A stretch of DNA of 5,143 nt from the NCBI GenBank assembly GCA_023426005.1, contig JAFABO010000119.1, forward strand, positions 1 through 5,143, read 5' to 3'. Shown piece after piece: positions 1 to 5,143 of this stretch. The notes below the pieces were generated by a model. It was not told the DNA's origin. It worked only from the letters and a program-made list of their open reading frames with translations, and searched no databases. Position 1 is the stretch's first letter. Every line of letters starts with the position of its first letter. Position numbers and translations under genes: made by a program. This stretch comes from Bacillota bacterium. Lineage in GTDB: Bacteria > Bacillota > Clostridia > Acetivibrionales > DSM-1351.

Positions 1-1532
1 TGGGAGTAAGAATTACTGAAACAGTATTAAGAGATGCACATCAGTCACTTATAGCTACCAGGATGAGAACCGAAGATATGCTTCCCATTGTCGAAAAACT
101 TGATGATATCGGCTATCATTCACTGGAGGCATGGGGCGGAGCTACTTTTGATGCATCTATGAGATTCTTGAATGAAGATCCCTGGGAGAGACTCAGAAAA
201 ATAAAAGCGGCAGCTAAGAAAACACCTCTGCAGATGCTGCTGAGAGGCCAAAATCTTCTCGGCTACAAACATTATGCGGATGATGTGGTCCAATATTTCA
301 TACAAAAGGCCATTGCCAACGGCATGGATATAATGAGAATATTTGATGCCCTGAACGATCCCAGAAACATAGAAACAGCCATAAAGGCATGCAAAAAGGA
401 AGGCGGTCATGCCCAGGGATGTATATGCTATACCGTAAGCCCTGTGCACAGCCTGGAACTCTTTGTAAAAGATGCAAAGAGGATAGAAGGCATGGGAGCC
501 GACTCAATATGCATAAAGGACATGGCCGGACTTTTGGTTCCATATCAGGCATATGAGCTGGTTAAGGCTTTAAAGGAGAATGTAAAAATTCCTGTCCAGC
601 TGCACACACACTATACCAGCGGTGTGGCTTCAATGACCTATATTAAGGCTATCGAGGCAGGTGTGGATATCGTGGATTGCGCCATATCGCCCATGGCTAT
701 GGGAACTTCGCAGCCACCTACCGAACCTTTGGTTGCAACTTTTAAGGACACACCTTTCGACACCGGGCTGAATCTGGCCAAATTAAGTGAGATAGCAGAT
801 TATTTCAGACCTTTGAAGGAAAAATATATTGAAAGCGGACTCCTTGACGTAAAAGTTATGGGGGTAGATGTCAATGCGCTTATTTATCAGGTTCCGGGCG
901 GAATGCTTTCAAACCTGGTTTCACAGCTGAAGCAGTCAAATGCACTTGATAAATATGAAGAGGTGCTCAAGGAAGTGCCGAGGGTGAGAGAGGACTTCGG
1001 GTATCCTCCCCTTGTAACCCCAACCAGCCAGATCGTTGGAACACAGGCAGTACTCAATGTTATAACCGGAGAAAGATACAAAATGGTTCCAAAGGAATCA
1101 AAGGGTATTGTTAAAGGAGAATACGGCAAAACGCCCGCACCCGTCAGTGAAGAAATCCGTAAAAAAATTCTTGGAGACGAACAGCCTATAACCTGCAGGC
1201 CTGCCGATCTCATTGAGCCCGAGCTGGAAAAGATAAAGGATACGGCCCATGAGTATATAGAGCAGGATGAGGATATTCTCTCATACGCAATGCTGCCGCA
1301 GGTTGCCGAGAAGTTCTTTAAACAGAGGATAGAGGACAGGCAGAAGGCTGCTGCTCCCGCTCAAAAAGCTGAAGGAATAAACCCTGAGGTGGTTGCCGCC
1401 ATATCCGCTGTTGTGGCAGATATGGGCGCCAGAGACGGGAGACGGTATGCAGTTGGTAATATCTCCAGGCCGAATGATCAGAACAGATGGGGTCTGTACG
1501 GTATGCTGGAAAGATTCAGAACCAAGCTTTAA
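1..1532 (+). CDS. Biotin-dependent carboxyltransferase subunit (pyruvate carboxylase subunit B / oxaloacetate decarboxylase alpha / transcarboxylase 5S type), 5' edge cut
   Basis: This soluble enzyme subunit moves a carboxyl group between a 2-oxoacid (pyruvate/oxaloacetate) and carboxybiotin on a separate carrier protein. The frame is open from position 3 and gives 509 residues, numbered here from that codon. The ATG at 63 is internal, because the family's N-terminal motif VRITETVLRDAHQS lies before it; the leading 'tg' could be the end of the true ATG. The TIM-barrel metal site is visible: Asp11 in RDAHQS, Lys172 in ICIKDMAG (the lysine carbamylated in this family) and His201/His203 in HTHYTSG. 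The conserved carboxylase (PYC_OADA) domain follows at about 280-445. After an Ala/Pro linker (about 447-456) there is no biotinyl domain and no MKM biotinylation motif. Residues 459-509 instead resemble the C-terminal end of OadG/MmdD subunits. The length matches the transcarboxylase 5S subunit. The family is certain; the exact partner reaction cannot be told from this gene alone. It is last in its transcription unit, being followed by a terminator. Confidence 0.93.
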   Translation, partial: GVRITETVLRDAHQSLIATRMRTEDMLPIVEKLDDIGYHSLEAWGGATFDASMRFLNEDPWERLRKIKAAAKKTPLQMLLRGQNLLGYKHYADDVVQYFIQKAIANGMDIMRIFDALNDPRNIETAIKACKKEGGHAQGCICYTVSPVHSLELFVKDAKRIEGMGADSICIKDMAGLLVPYQAYELVKALKENVKIPVQLHTHYTSGVASMTYIKAIEAGVDIVDCAISPMAMGTSQPPTEPLVATFKDTPFDTGLNLAKLSEIADYFRPLKEKYIESGLLDVKVMGVDVNALIYQVPGGMLSNLVSQLKQSNALDKYEEVLKEVPRVREDFGYPPLVTPTSQIVGTQAVLNVITGERYKMVPKESKGIVKGEYGKTPAPVSEEIRKKILGDEQPITCRPADLIEPELEKIKDTAHEYIEQDEDILSYAMLPQVAEKFFKQRIEDRQKAAAPAQKAEGINPEVVAAISAVVADMGARDGRRYAVGNISRPNDQNRWGLYGMLERFRTKL

Positions 1533-1574
1533 ACCGGAAAAATTTCAATATTATCTCGTAAATATATCCCAGAC

Positions 1575-1621
1575 AAAAAAAGCTGCCGTCATTGCATGAA
1601 AAGCATGACGGCAGCTTTTTT
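1575..1621. terminator. Bidirectional intrinsic terminator between convergent genes
   Basis: A perfect 12-bp stem pairs 1581-1592 (AGCTGCCGTCAT) with 1605-1616 (ATGACGGCAGCT). Two further G-C pairs lie inside it beyond a one-base bulge, and the loop is ATGAAAA. Six A residues (1575-1580) precede the stem and a T run to 1621 follows it, so either strand presents a GC-rich hairpin followed by a U tract. It lies 42 nt after the carboxylase stop and about 60 nt beyond the stop of the convergent minus-strand gene, so it can serve both. Confidence 0.93.
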
Positions 1622-1681
1622 GCTTATATTCGTATAACTAAAATAGCCATAGAATCTGTATAAGTATATTTGAAAAGTCAA

Positions 1682-2374
1682 TTACCGCACAGTTCGGGCT
1701 GTCAGATCCACCTCGCCGGCCGTCAGATGCTGAACCTCACAGCCTTTATGCAAATAAATATAATTCAGCTGGTTGCTGTAAAACTTCAGAACTGCCACGT
1801 TAGAACCCTTTCTGATACGTTTGCCGCACTTCAGGCAGTAATAATTTGTATGCTCCATTTTGTCATATGAGATGGAAGGATTTATATCCTTAAGCTTCTG
1901 CCAGCTCTTCCAGCCAACCTTGCACAGCGGTATCCTGTTGCTGTAATCAGAAAGCACCCATCTTAGCAGTTTGTGGAAATGGAAGGGATAGCGGGTATAT
2001 TTGATATATTCTTCAGGCAATCCAAGCTGGATGGTATAGAGCTCAAAGTTTTTTTCAACCACTTCCTGAATCCTCCCGGTTATCTGGGTAACGTACCAGC
2101 AAAACCCATTACTTGTAAGCCAGGGCTTCAGCTTTTCAAACATATAGCCGCGGCAAATCTCAATTGTTTCATGCTGATTGACCTTCAGTGCATTAAAAGC
2201 CTTTTCGGCTATTTTAACCACATTATCCAGGTAAAGCTTTTTCTTAAAGTTGTCTGTGGCATACAATTCGACAGGTATAATGTCAAAATAATATTCATTG
2301 GTTTCAGGACGGTAGAACCCGATACAGGTTCCTCCCACAAAACTTCCGCTGCCTGCGTCATCTATCTGGATCAT
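1682..2374 (-). CDS. Conserved-looking protein of unknown function with a C-terminal Cys2-His-Cys zinc-finger motif and possible RNase H-like fold
   Basis: This 230-residue protein has no function I can name. The start is the ATG at 2374: GGAG lies 5 nt upstream, and the open frame further upstream offers only a TTG at 2458 with no Shine-Dalgarno sequence. The N-terminal half begins MIQIDDAGSGSFVGGTCIG, then YYFDIIPVELY (about 28-38), a helix (about 50-63), a strand at ETIEIC (69-74), a helix (78-90) and a strand at CWYVTQITG (92-100). This order, with acidic residues Asp5/Asp6 and Glu72, suggests an RNase H-like fold, but that is inference. The C-terminal part has C180-x2-C183, the stretch IRKGS, then H209-x2-C212, a treble-clef pattern like PARP-type fingers with a slightly short 25-residue spacing. 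There is no signal peptide or membrane segment. Codon use is ordinary. It stands alone, convergent with the carboxylase gene and divergent from the regulator. That it is a real gene is likely; its role, perhaps nucleic-acid related, is open. Confidence 0.8.
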   Translation of the reverse strand: MIQIDDAGSGSFVGGTCIGFYRPETNEYYFDIIPVELYATDNFKKKLYLDNVVKIAEKAFNALKVNQHETIEICRGYMFEKLKPWLTSNGFCWYVTQITGRIQEVVEKNFELYTIQLGLPEEYIKYTRYPFHFHKLLRWVLSDYSNRIPLCKVGWKSWQKLKDINPSISYDKMEHTNYYCLKCGKRIRKGSNVAVLKFYSNQLNYIYLHKGCEVQHLTAGEVDLTARTVR

Positions 2375-2379
2375 AAGTA

Positions 2380-2383
2380 CTCC
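2380..2383 (-). promoter_or_regulatory. Ribosome binding site deciding the start at 2374
   Basis: On the minus strand GGAG is followed by a 5-nt spacer (TACTT) and ATG. This supports the ATG start over the longer frame that would begin at the TTG at 2458 and add 28 Tyr/Lys-rich residues with no Shine-Dalgarno sequence. Confidence 0.75.
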
Positions 2384-2414
2384 GTATTTGTAAGTTTCTT
2401 TAGAATAGTATTGG

Positions 2415-2429
2415 TAAATTTTAAATTTA
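2415..2429. repeat. AT-only palindrome upstream of the minus-strand gene
   Basis: TAAATTT, one T, then AAATTTA form a perfect 7-1-7 inverted repeat 41 nt before the minus-strand start codon. It lies where a promoter or operator for that gene would be expected. The local sequence is very AT-rich, so chance is a serious alternative. I could not find a convincing -35/-10 pair for the minus-strand gene. Confidence 0.35.
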
Positions 2430-2552
2430 TATGTCTGGTACAATATAAAAATATTCAAGGATACTGACTCTTGCTCTGTTCAGCATGTACTTTATATGAT
2501 GAAAGCACCGCAACTCAATGCAATACCTCGTAAGATTGATTAAAGTAAAACA

Positions 2553-2582
2553 TTGAACGTATAAAGATCAGAATATTATAAG
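2553..2582 (+). promoter_or_regulatory. Possible secondary sigma-A promoter
   Basis: TTGAAC (2553-2558) and TATAAG (2577-2582) are separated by 18 nt. The spacing is acceptable and the boxes are moderately good. It would give a longer leader for the regulator gene. In such AT-rich sequence this could easily be chance. Confidence 0.3.
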
Positions 2583-2598
2583 TATTTAAATCCAAAAA

Positions 2599-2624
2599 TG
2601 CAGTTGCTTGATTTTTAAACTGCA
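2599..2624. promoter_or_regulatory. Candidate operator: 7-bp inverted repeat over the regulator promoter
   Basis: TGCAGTT (2599-2605) and AACTGCA (2618-2624) are perfect inverted copies 12 nt apart. They flank and overlap the -35 box (2608-2613) of the promoter at 2608-2636. The centre-to-centre distance is about 19 bp, or nearly two helical turns, which suits a dimeric helix-turn-helix protein. RpiR-family regulators commonly bind inverted repeats in their own or neighbouring promoters, so autoregulation is a reasonable inference. Confidence 0.5.
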
Positions 2625-2636
2625 AGAAGGTAATAT
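2608..2636 (+). promoter_or_regulatory. Sigma-A promoter for the regulator-flavoprotein operon
   Basis: The -35 box TTGATT (2608-2613) and the -10 box TAATAT (2631-2636) are separated by exactly 17 nt. Transcription would start near 2643, giving a leader of about 65 nt before the ATG at 2709, which has GGAGG 4 nt upstream. Confidence 0.65.
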
Positions 2637-2708
2637 TATAGTATGAAATCTACAGAAAGGCTTTACAATTTATACATAGGGATTTAACGACTATAGCTTG
2701 GAGGAAAT

Positions 2709-3605
2709 ATGAACAGTACTCAGAAAAACAATGATCTCATTAATATCATTCAGCAAAAATACGATGATTTCAGTAAAGGCCAGAAGCTTATTGCCAACTA
2801 TATTGTAAACCATTATGATAAGGCAGCCTACGTTACGGCGGCAAAGCTTGGTGAAATAGTTGGCGTCAGCGAATCAACCGTTGTGAGGTTCGCAATAGAA
2901 TTGGGCTTTGACGGTTATCCAAAACTCCAGAAGGTGCTCCAGGAACTTATTAAAAGCAAGCTGACTGCAGTTCAAAGAATCGAGGTATCTTCAAACAGAA
3001 TAAATGAAGATAACATATTAAAGAGTGTAATGCAGTCCGATATGGATAAAATAAAAATAACACTTGAACAGATTGATAATTCCGACTTTAATAATATTGT
3101 CGAAACTCTTCTTGGCTCCAAACGCATATTCATACTGGGAGTCAGAAGTTCAGCGCCTCTTGCAAGCTTTTTGGGTTTTTATTTCAATTTGATTTTCGAC
3201 AATGTAAGACTTGTTCATACAACAAGTGTCAGTGAAATGTTTGAGCAGATTATCAGGGCTCAGGAGGGTGATGTTGTTATTGGCGTCAGCTTCCCGCGTT
3301 ACTCCAAGAGAACAATTAAGGCCATGCAGTTTGCCAGGAAGCAGGGAGTTAAGACCATCGCATTAACTGACAGCGCGGAATCGCCCGTGGCCAAGTCGGC
3401 TGATTTATCCCTTCTGGCAAGAAGTGATATGGCATCATTCGTAGACTCCCTTGTCGCACCACTCAGTCTTATTAATGCCCTTATTGTGGCAATAGGGATG
3501 AGACGTAAAAATGAGGTGTATAATACATTTGAAAAGCTTGAAAAAATATGGGACGAGTATCAGGTATATGAAAAAGATGACGGCTATAATGACGAAAAGC
3601 TCTAA
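2709..3605 (+). CDS. RpiR/MurR-family transcriptional regulator (HTH + SIS domains)
   Basis: This cytoplasmic DNA-binding regulator has 298 residues, the usual length for the family. The start is fixed by GGAGG at 2700-2704. The N-terminal HTH_6 domain covers about 5-80, with the helix-turn-helix in TAAKLGEIVGVSESTVVRFA (43-62) followed by the typical LGFDGYPKLQ (65-74). A linker leads to a SIS (sugar isomerase) domain at about 125-265, with RIFILGVRSSAP (139-150), VIGVSFPRYSKRT (190-202) and KTIALTDS (215-222). SIS domains in this family usually sense phosphosugars. Here the second loop reads SFPRYS in place of the common SxSGxT, so the effector is uncertain. The C-terminus (270-298) is highly charged and probably helical. 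The flavoprotein gene follows after 23 nt, so the two are probably co-transcribed. The inverted repeat at 2599-2624 suggests autoregulation. The family is certain and the regulon unknown. Confidence 0.93.
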   Translation: MNSTQKNNDLINIIQQKYDDFSKGQKLIANYIVNHYDKAAYVTAAKLGEIVGVSESTVVRFAIELGFDGYPKLQKVLQELIKSKLTAVQRIEVSSNRINEDNILKSVMQSDMDKIKITLEQIDNSDFNNIVETLLGSKRIFILGVRSSAPLASFLGFYFNLIFDNVRLVHTTSVSEMFEQIIRAQEGDVVIGVSFPRYSKRTIKAMQFARKQGVKTIALTDSAESPVAKSADLSLLARSDMASFVDSLVAPLSLINALIVAIGMRRKNEVYNTFEKLEKIWDEYQVYEKDDGYNDEKL

Positions 3606-3628
3606 TTTAAATATTCGGAAGGAATAAT

Positions 3629-4861
3629 ATGAATACTAAAAACGTGATTGTTGTCGGAGGGGGGCCTGCAGGCATCATGGCTGCAGGCATTGCTGCGCAT
3701 AGAGGAAATAAGGTTGTACTGCTGGAAAAGAACGACCGCCCGGGAAAGAAACTGCTGATATCGGGAAAAGGCCGCTGTAATATCACAAATGACACCGATA
3801 TTGAGGGACTGATAGAAAACACTCCCGGCAACGGAAATTTTTTATATTCTGCTTTTTATACATTTTCCAACCAGGATCTTATAAATTTTATAAATGGGTT
3901 AGGGCTTGAAACAAAGGTTGAACGGGGAGGAAGAGTGTTCCCGGTAACCGATTCAGCCAGGGATGTTGTTGCAGCCTTAATGCAGTTTTTAAATAAAAAT
4001 AATGTAAAAATAATGACCGCTTCTCCGGCAAGAAATATAATTTCTGAAAATGGCAAGGTCAGGGGTGTGGAACTCCCGGACGGCACAGTGATGGAAGCCG
4101 ACAGTGTCGTGCTTGCGGCAGGCGGCATGTCCTATCCCGGCACAGGTTCCACAGGTGACGGCTATGAAATGGCTAAAAAACTGGGCCATACCGTTATACC
4201 CTTAAAGCCTTCTCTTGTACCCCTTGTGACAGGGGAGGAATGGGTCGGGGATTTACAGGGCTTGTCCCTGAAAAATATCTCCGTAAGCTTTAAAAATAAC
4301 AGAGGAAAAGAGATTTACAGCGATTTCGGCGAAATGATATTTACCCATTTTGGCGTTTCGGGACCGGTTATTCTGAGTGCCAGCAGGCATCTGCTTTCAT
4401 ATGATTTCAAAGACATAATACTGTCGGTTGATTTAAAGCCGGCCCTTTCAGAAGAAAAGCTGGATGAACGTGTACAGCGGGATTTTGAAAAATACAGCAG
4501 GAAACAATTCAAGAATTCACTTGATGAGTTGCTGCCCCAGAAACTTATTCCGGTTGTAATTGAGCTTTCCGCAATAGATCCGTATAAGCCTGTACATCAG
4601 ATAACAAAGGAGGAGCGCAAAAGGCTGGTTGTGCTTTTAAAGCATCTGGAGGTCACAATAGTGGCCGCCAGACCCATAAAAGAAGCTATTGTCACGGCCG
4701 GAGGCATAAAGACCAACGAAATAAACCCCTCTACAATGGAATCCAGGAAGATCAAAGGTCTTTTTTTTGCAGGAGAGATTATTGATGTAGATGCCTATAC
4801 CGGAGGCTTTAACCTTACCATTGCCTTTTCGACGGGATATCTGGCAGGCATGAACTGTTAA
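3629..4861 (+). CDS. HI0933/YhiN/BaiN-family NAD(P)/FAD-dependent flavoprotein
   Basis: The 410-residue product has the normal family length and is cytoplasmic. An N-terminal Rossmann dinucleotide-binding motif, VVGGGPAGIMAAG (8-20), is followed by LLEKNDRPGKK (31-41), where the glutamate would bind the FAD ribose, and by the family signature ISGKGRCNITN (44-54). Further signatures are GGRVFPV (100-106), AAGGMSYPGTGSTGDG (163-178) and FTHFGVSGP (238-246). The C-terminal FAD-binding segment is AGGIKTNEINPSTMESR (357-373) followed by GLFFAGEIIDVDAYTGGFN (377-395). AAGGSD-like flavin loops appear complete, with no sign of decay. The start has AAGGA 5 nt upstream. Members have been given different roles: BaiN in bile-acid 7-dehydroxylation in gut clostridia, and poorly characterised oxidoreductases elsewhere. 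The substrate cannot be inferred here, so I give no symbol. Because it follows an RpiR regulator by 23 nt, it is probably part of the same transcript. Confidence 0.93.
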   Translation: MNTKNVIVVGGGPAGIMAAGIAAHRGNKVVLLEKNDRPGKKLLISGKGRCNITNDTDIEGLIENTPGNGNFLYSAFYTFSNQDLINFINGLGLETKVERGGRVFPVTDSARDVVAALMQFLNKNNVKIMTASPARNIISENGKVRGVELPDGTVMEADSVVLAAGGMSYPGTGSTGDGYEMAKKLGHTVIPLKPSLVPLVTGEEWVGDLQGLSLKNISVSFKNNRGKEIYSDFGEMIFTHFGVSGPVILSASRHLLSYDFKDIILSVDLKPALSEEKLDERVQRDFEKYSRKQFKNSLDELLPQKLIPVVIELSAIDPYKPVHQITKEERKRLVVLLKHLEVTIVAARPIKEAIVTAGGIKTNEINPSTMESRKIKGLFFAGEIIDVDAYTGGFNLTIAFSTGYLAGMNC

Positions 4862-4913
4862 CAGAATTTGCAGCTAAATTAATCAATACTGCATATCAAT
4901 ATTGCTCCCGGCC

Positions 4914-4933
4914 GGTATCCAACAATGGATATC
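4914..4933. repeat. Small hairpin after the flavoprotein gene
   Basis: GGTATCC (4914-4920) can pair with GGATATC (4927-4933) with one G-U pair, across a 6-nt loop (AACAAT). It overlaps the left arm of the larger hairpin at 4932-4964, so the two structures would compete slightly. There is no T run after it. Confidence 0.35.
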
Positions 4934-4964
4934 AGCCTCGTGCAATACTAATGCTTGAGGCTGA
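4932..4964. terminator. Hairpin, possible weak terminator of the regulator-flavoprotein operon
   Basis: TCAGCCTC (4932-4939) pairs perfectly with GAGGCTGA (4957-4964). Inside, GCA (4942-4944) pairs with TGC (4952-4954) across a small internal loop, leaving a 7-nt apical loop (ATACTAA). It lies 71 nt after the flavoprotein stop codon. The sequence after it (ATTAACTTGT) is not a proper T run, so it could instead be a transcript-stabilising hairpin or a Rho-associated end. Confidence 0.5.
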
Positions 4965-4999
4965 ATTAACTTGTCGTGCTAATTAAAATCTTGTTTGAT

Positions 5000-5143
5000 T
5001 TACTGATAGATTGGGGACCAACTGGTAACTCCCGCACTAACTTCATAAAATGAAGCTGCACCCAAAACAATTGCGGTAATTGTATCGCCTCATTTAAAAC
5101 GTTTTTTCCGTCGCTCAAACTCGACATCCTGTCTCGATTTGAA
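5000..5143 (-). pseudogene. Possible 3' end of a minus-strand gene entering from the right, with in-frame TGA
   Basis: Reading leftwards from 5143, 17 codons give FKSRQDVEFERRKKRFK and then TGA at 5092-5090. The same frame stays open for another 29 codons to a TAA at 5002-5000, and that stretch reads like protein (GDTITAIVLGAASFYEV, then SAGVTSWSPIYQ). The basic run followed by a hydrophobic stretch would suit a membrane-flanking segment. One substitution (CGA or TGG to TGA) would join both parts, so this may be a nonsense-broken gene. It may also be a normal gene end at 5090 followed by chance coding-like sequence. A competing minus-strand frame is open from 5142 to a TAA at 4968-4966 (58 codons, with an ATG at residue 6) but is less protein-like. 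I do not recognise a family. Too little is visible to be confident. Confidence 0.3.
5041..5055. repeat. Perfect short inverted repeat
   Basis: CTTCAT (5041-5046), AAA, ATGAAG (5050-5055) form a 6-bp stem with a 3-nt loop. A second one, ACAATT-GCGGT-AATTGT, lies at 5067-5083. Both fall within the coding-like minus-strand stretch and may be chance. Neither is followed by a T run. Confidence 0.25.

Larger units (their letters stand above)
2375..2708. other. Divergent intergenic region
   Basis: These 334 nt between two divergent genes are AT-rich. They contain an AT palindrome near the minus-strand gene, a sigma-A promoter with an overlapping inverted repeat near the regulator, and a second weaker promoter-like pair at 2553-2582. 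The only short frame noted is a 15-codon one (2496-2543, +) with no ribosome binding site. I see no tRNA, riboswitch or other RNA gene. Confidence 0.7.
4862..5143. other. Region downstream of the flavoprotein gene without a plus-strand gene
   Basis: These 282 nt run to the window edge. The plus strand has no convincing start with a ribosome binding site. The content is several small hairpins (4914-4964, 5041-5083) and the minus-strand coding-like stretch at 5000-5143. I see no tRNA, insertion-sequence end or CRISPR repeat. Confidence 0.5.

Noticed and set aside
63..65. ATG at 63 as start of the carboxylase gene
   Set aside because: The 20 codons before it encode the conserved family N-terminus, including the metal-binding Asp in RDAHQS. 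The true start must be at or before the window edge.
1393..1599. 68-codon plus-strand frame running from the carboxylase end into the terminator
   Set aside because: It overlaps the C-terminal coding sequence in another frame, has no family resemblance, and would end inside the terminator hairpin.
2375..2458. N-terminal extension of the minus-strand gene from a TTG at 2458
   Set aside because: It has no Shine-Dalgarno sequence, a Tyr/Lys/Ile-rich low-complexity composition, and a much better ATG start at 2374 with GGAG 5 nt upstream.
1973..2467. 164-codon plus-strand open frame opposite the zinc-finger gene
   Set aside because: It has no convincing ribosome binding site and an unusual Phe/Ile-rich composition. 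The minus-strand frame has a clear ribosome binding site, protein-like domains and a zinc-finger motif.
2496..2543. 15-codon frame starting ATGATG in the intergenic region
   Set aside because: It has no ribosome binding site, is very short, and lies upstream of the proposed promoters. It could be chance.
3607..4512. Several minus-strand open frames opposite the flavoprotein gene
   Set aside because: They are shadows of a well-supported plus-strand gene. Their translations are Ser/Pro/Phe-rich without motifs, and no ribosome binding sites were seen.
1..5143. CRISPR array, tRNA/rRNA genes, insertion sequences or riboswitch
   Set aside because: I found no regularly spaced direct repeats, no tRNA-like cloverleaf with a T-loop motif, no transposase domains or terminal inverted repeats, and no leader resembling a known riboswitch.

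Overview
The window looks like chromosomal DNA from a low-GC Gram-positive anaerobe of the Clostridia, possibly near Ruminiclostridium/Acetivibrio. This rests on AT-leaning codon use, strong GGAGG-type ribosome binding sites, A-tract/T-tract hairpin terminators, all four complete reading frames ending in TAA, and the mix of gene families. The genus is an inference from family resemblance, not a database match.

Layout. (1) Positions 1-1532 (+) hold the nearly complete gene for the carboxyltransferase subunit of a biotin-dependent decarboxylase or transcarboxylase (PycB / OadA alpha / transcarboxylase 5S type). It has no biotin domain and instead carries a short tail resembling the cytoplasmic end of OadG/MmdD subunits. 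(2) A strong hairpin at 1575-1621 with A and T tracts on both sides can end transcription from both directions. (3) Positions 1682-2374 (-) encode a 230-residue protein of unknown function with a possible RNase H-like N-terminal half and a C-terminal Cys2-His-Cys zinc-finger pattern of PARP type. (4) Positions 2375-2708 form a divergent intergenic region with a good sigma-A promoter for the rightward genes. A 7-bp inverted repeat overlaps its -35 box and is a candidate operator. (5) Positions 2709-3605 (+) encode an RpiR/MurR-family regulator, followed after 23 nt by (6) 3629-4861 (+), an HI0933/YhiN/BaiN-type flavoprotein. These two are probably one operon. (7) Positions 4862-5143 contain no plus-strand gene. 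They hold several small hairpins and, on the minus strand, what looks like the end of a gene entering from the right, with an in-frame TGA that makes it look damaged or simply ended.

The carboxyltransferase subunit would work with a separately encoded biotin carrier and probably another carboxyltransferase or membrane subunit, presumably upstream of the window, in pyruvate/oxaloacetate/methylmalonyl-CoA carbon exchange. The regulator-flavoprotein pair is a separate unit. Nothing in the window amounts to a clear new defence or mobile system. The least explained items are the zinc-finger protein, the fused OadG-like tail, the candidate RpiR operator and the broken frame at the right edge.
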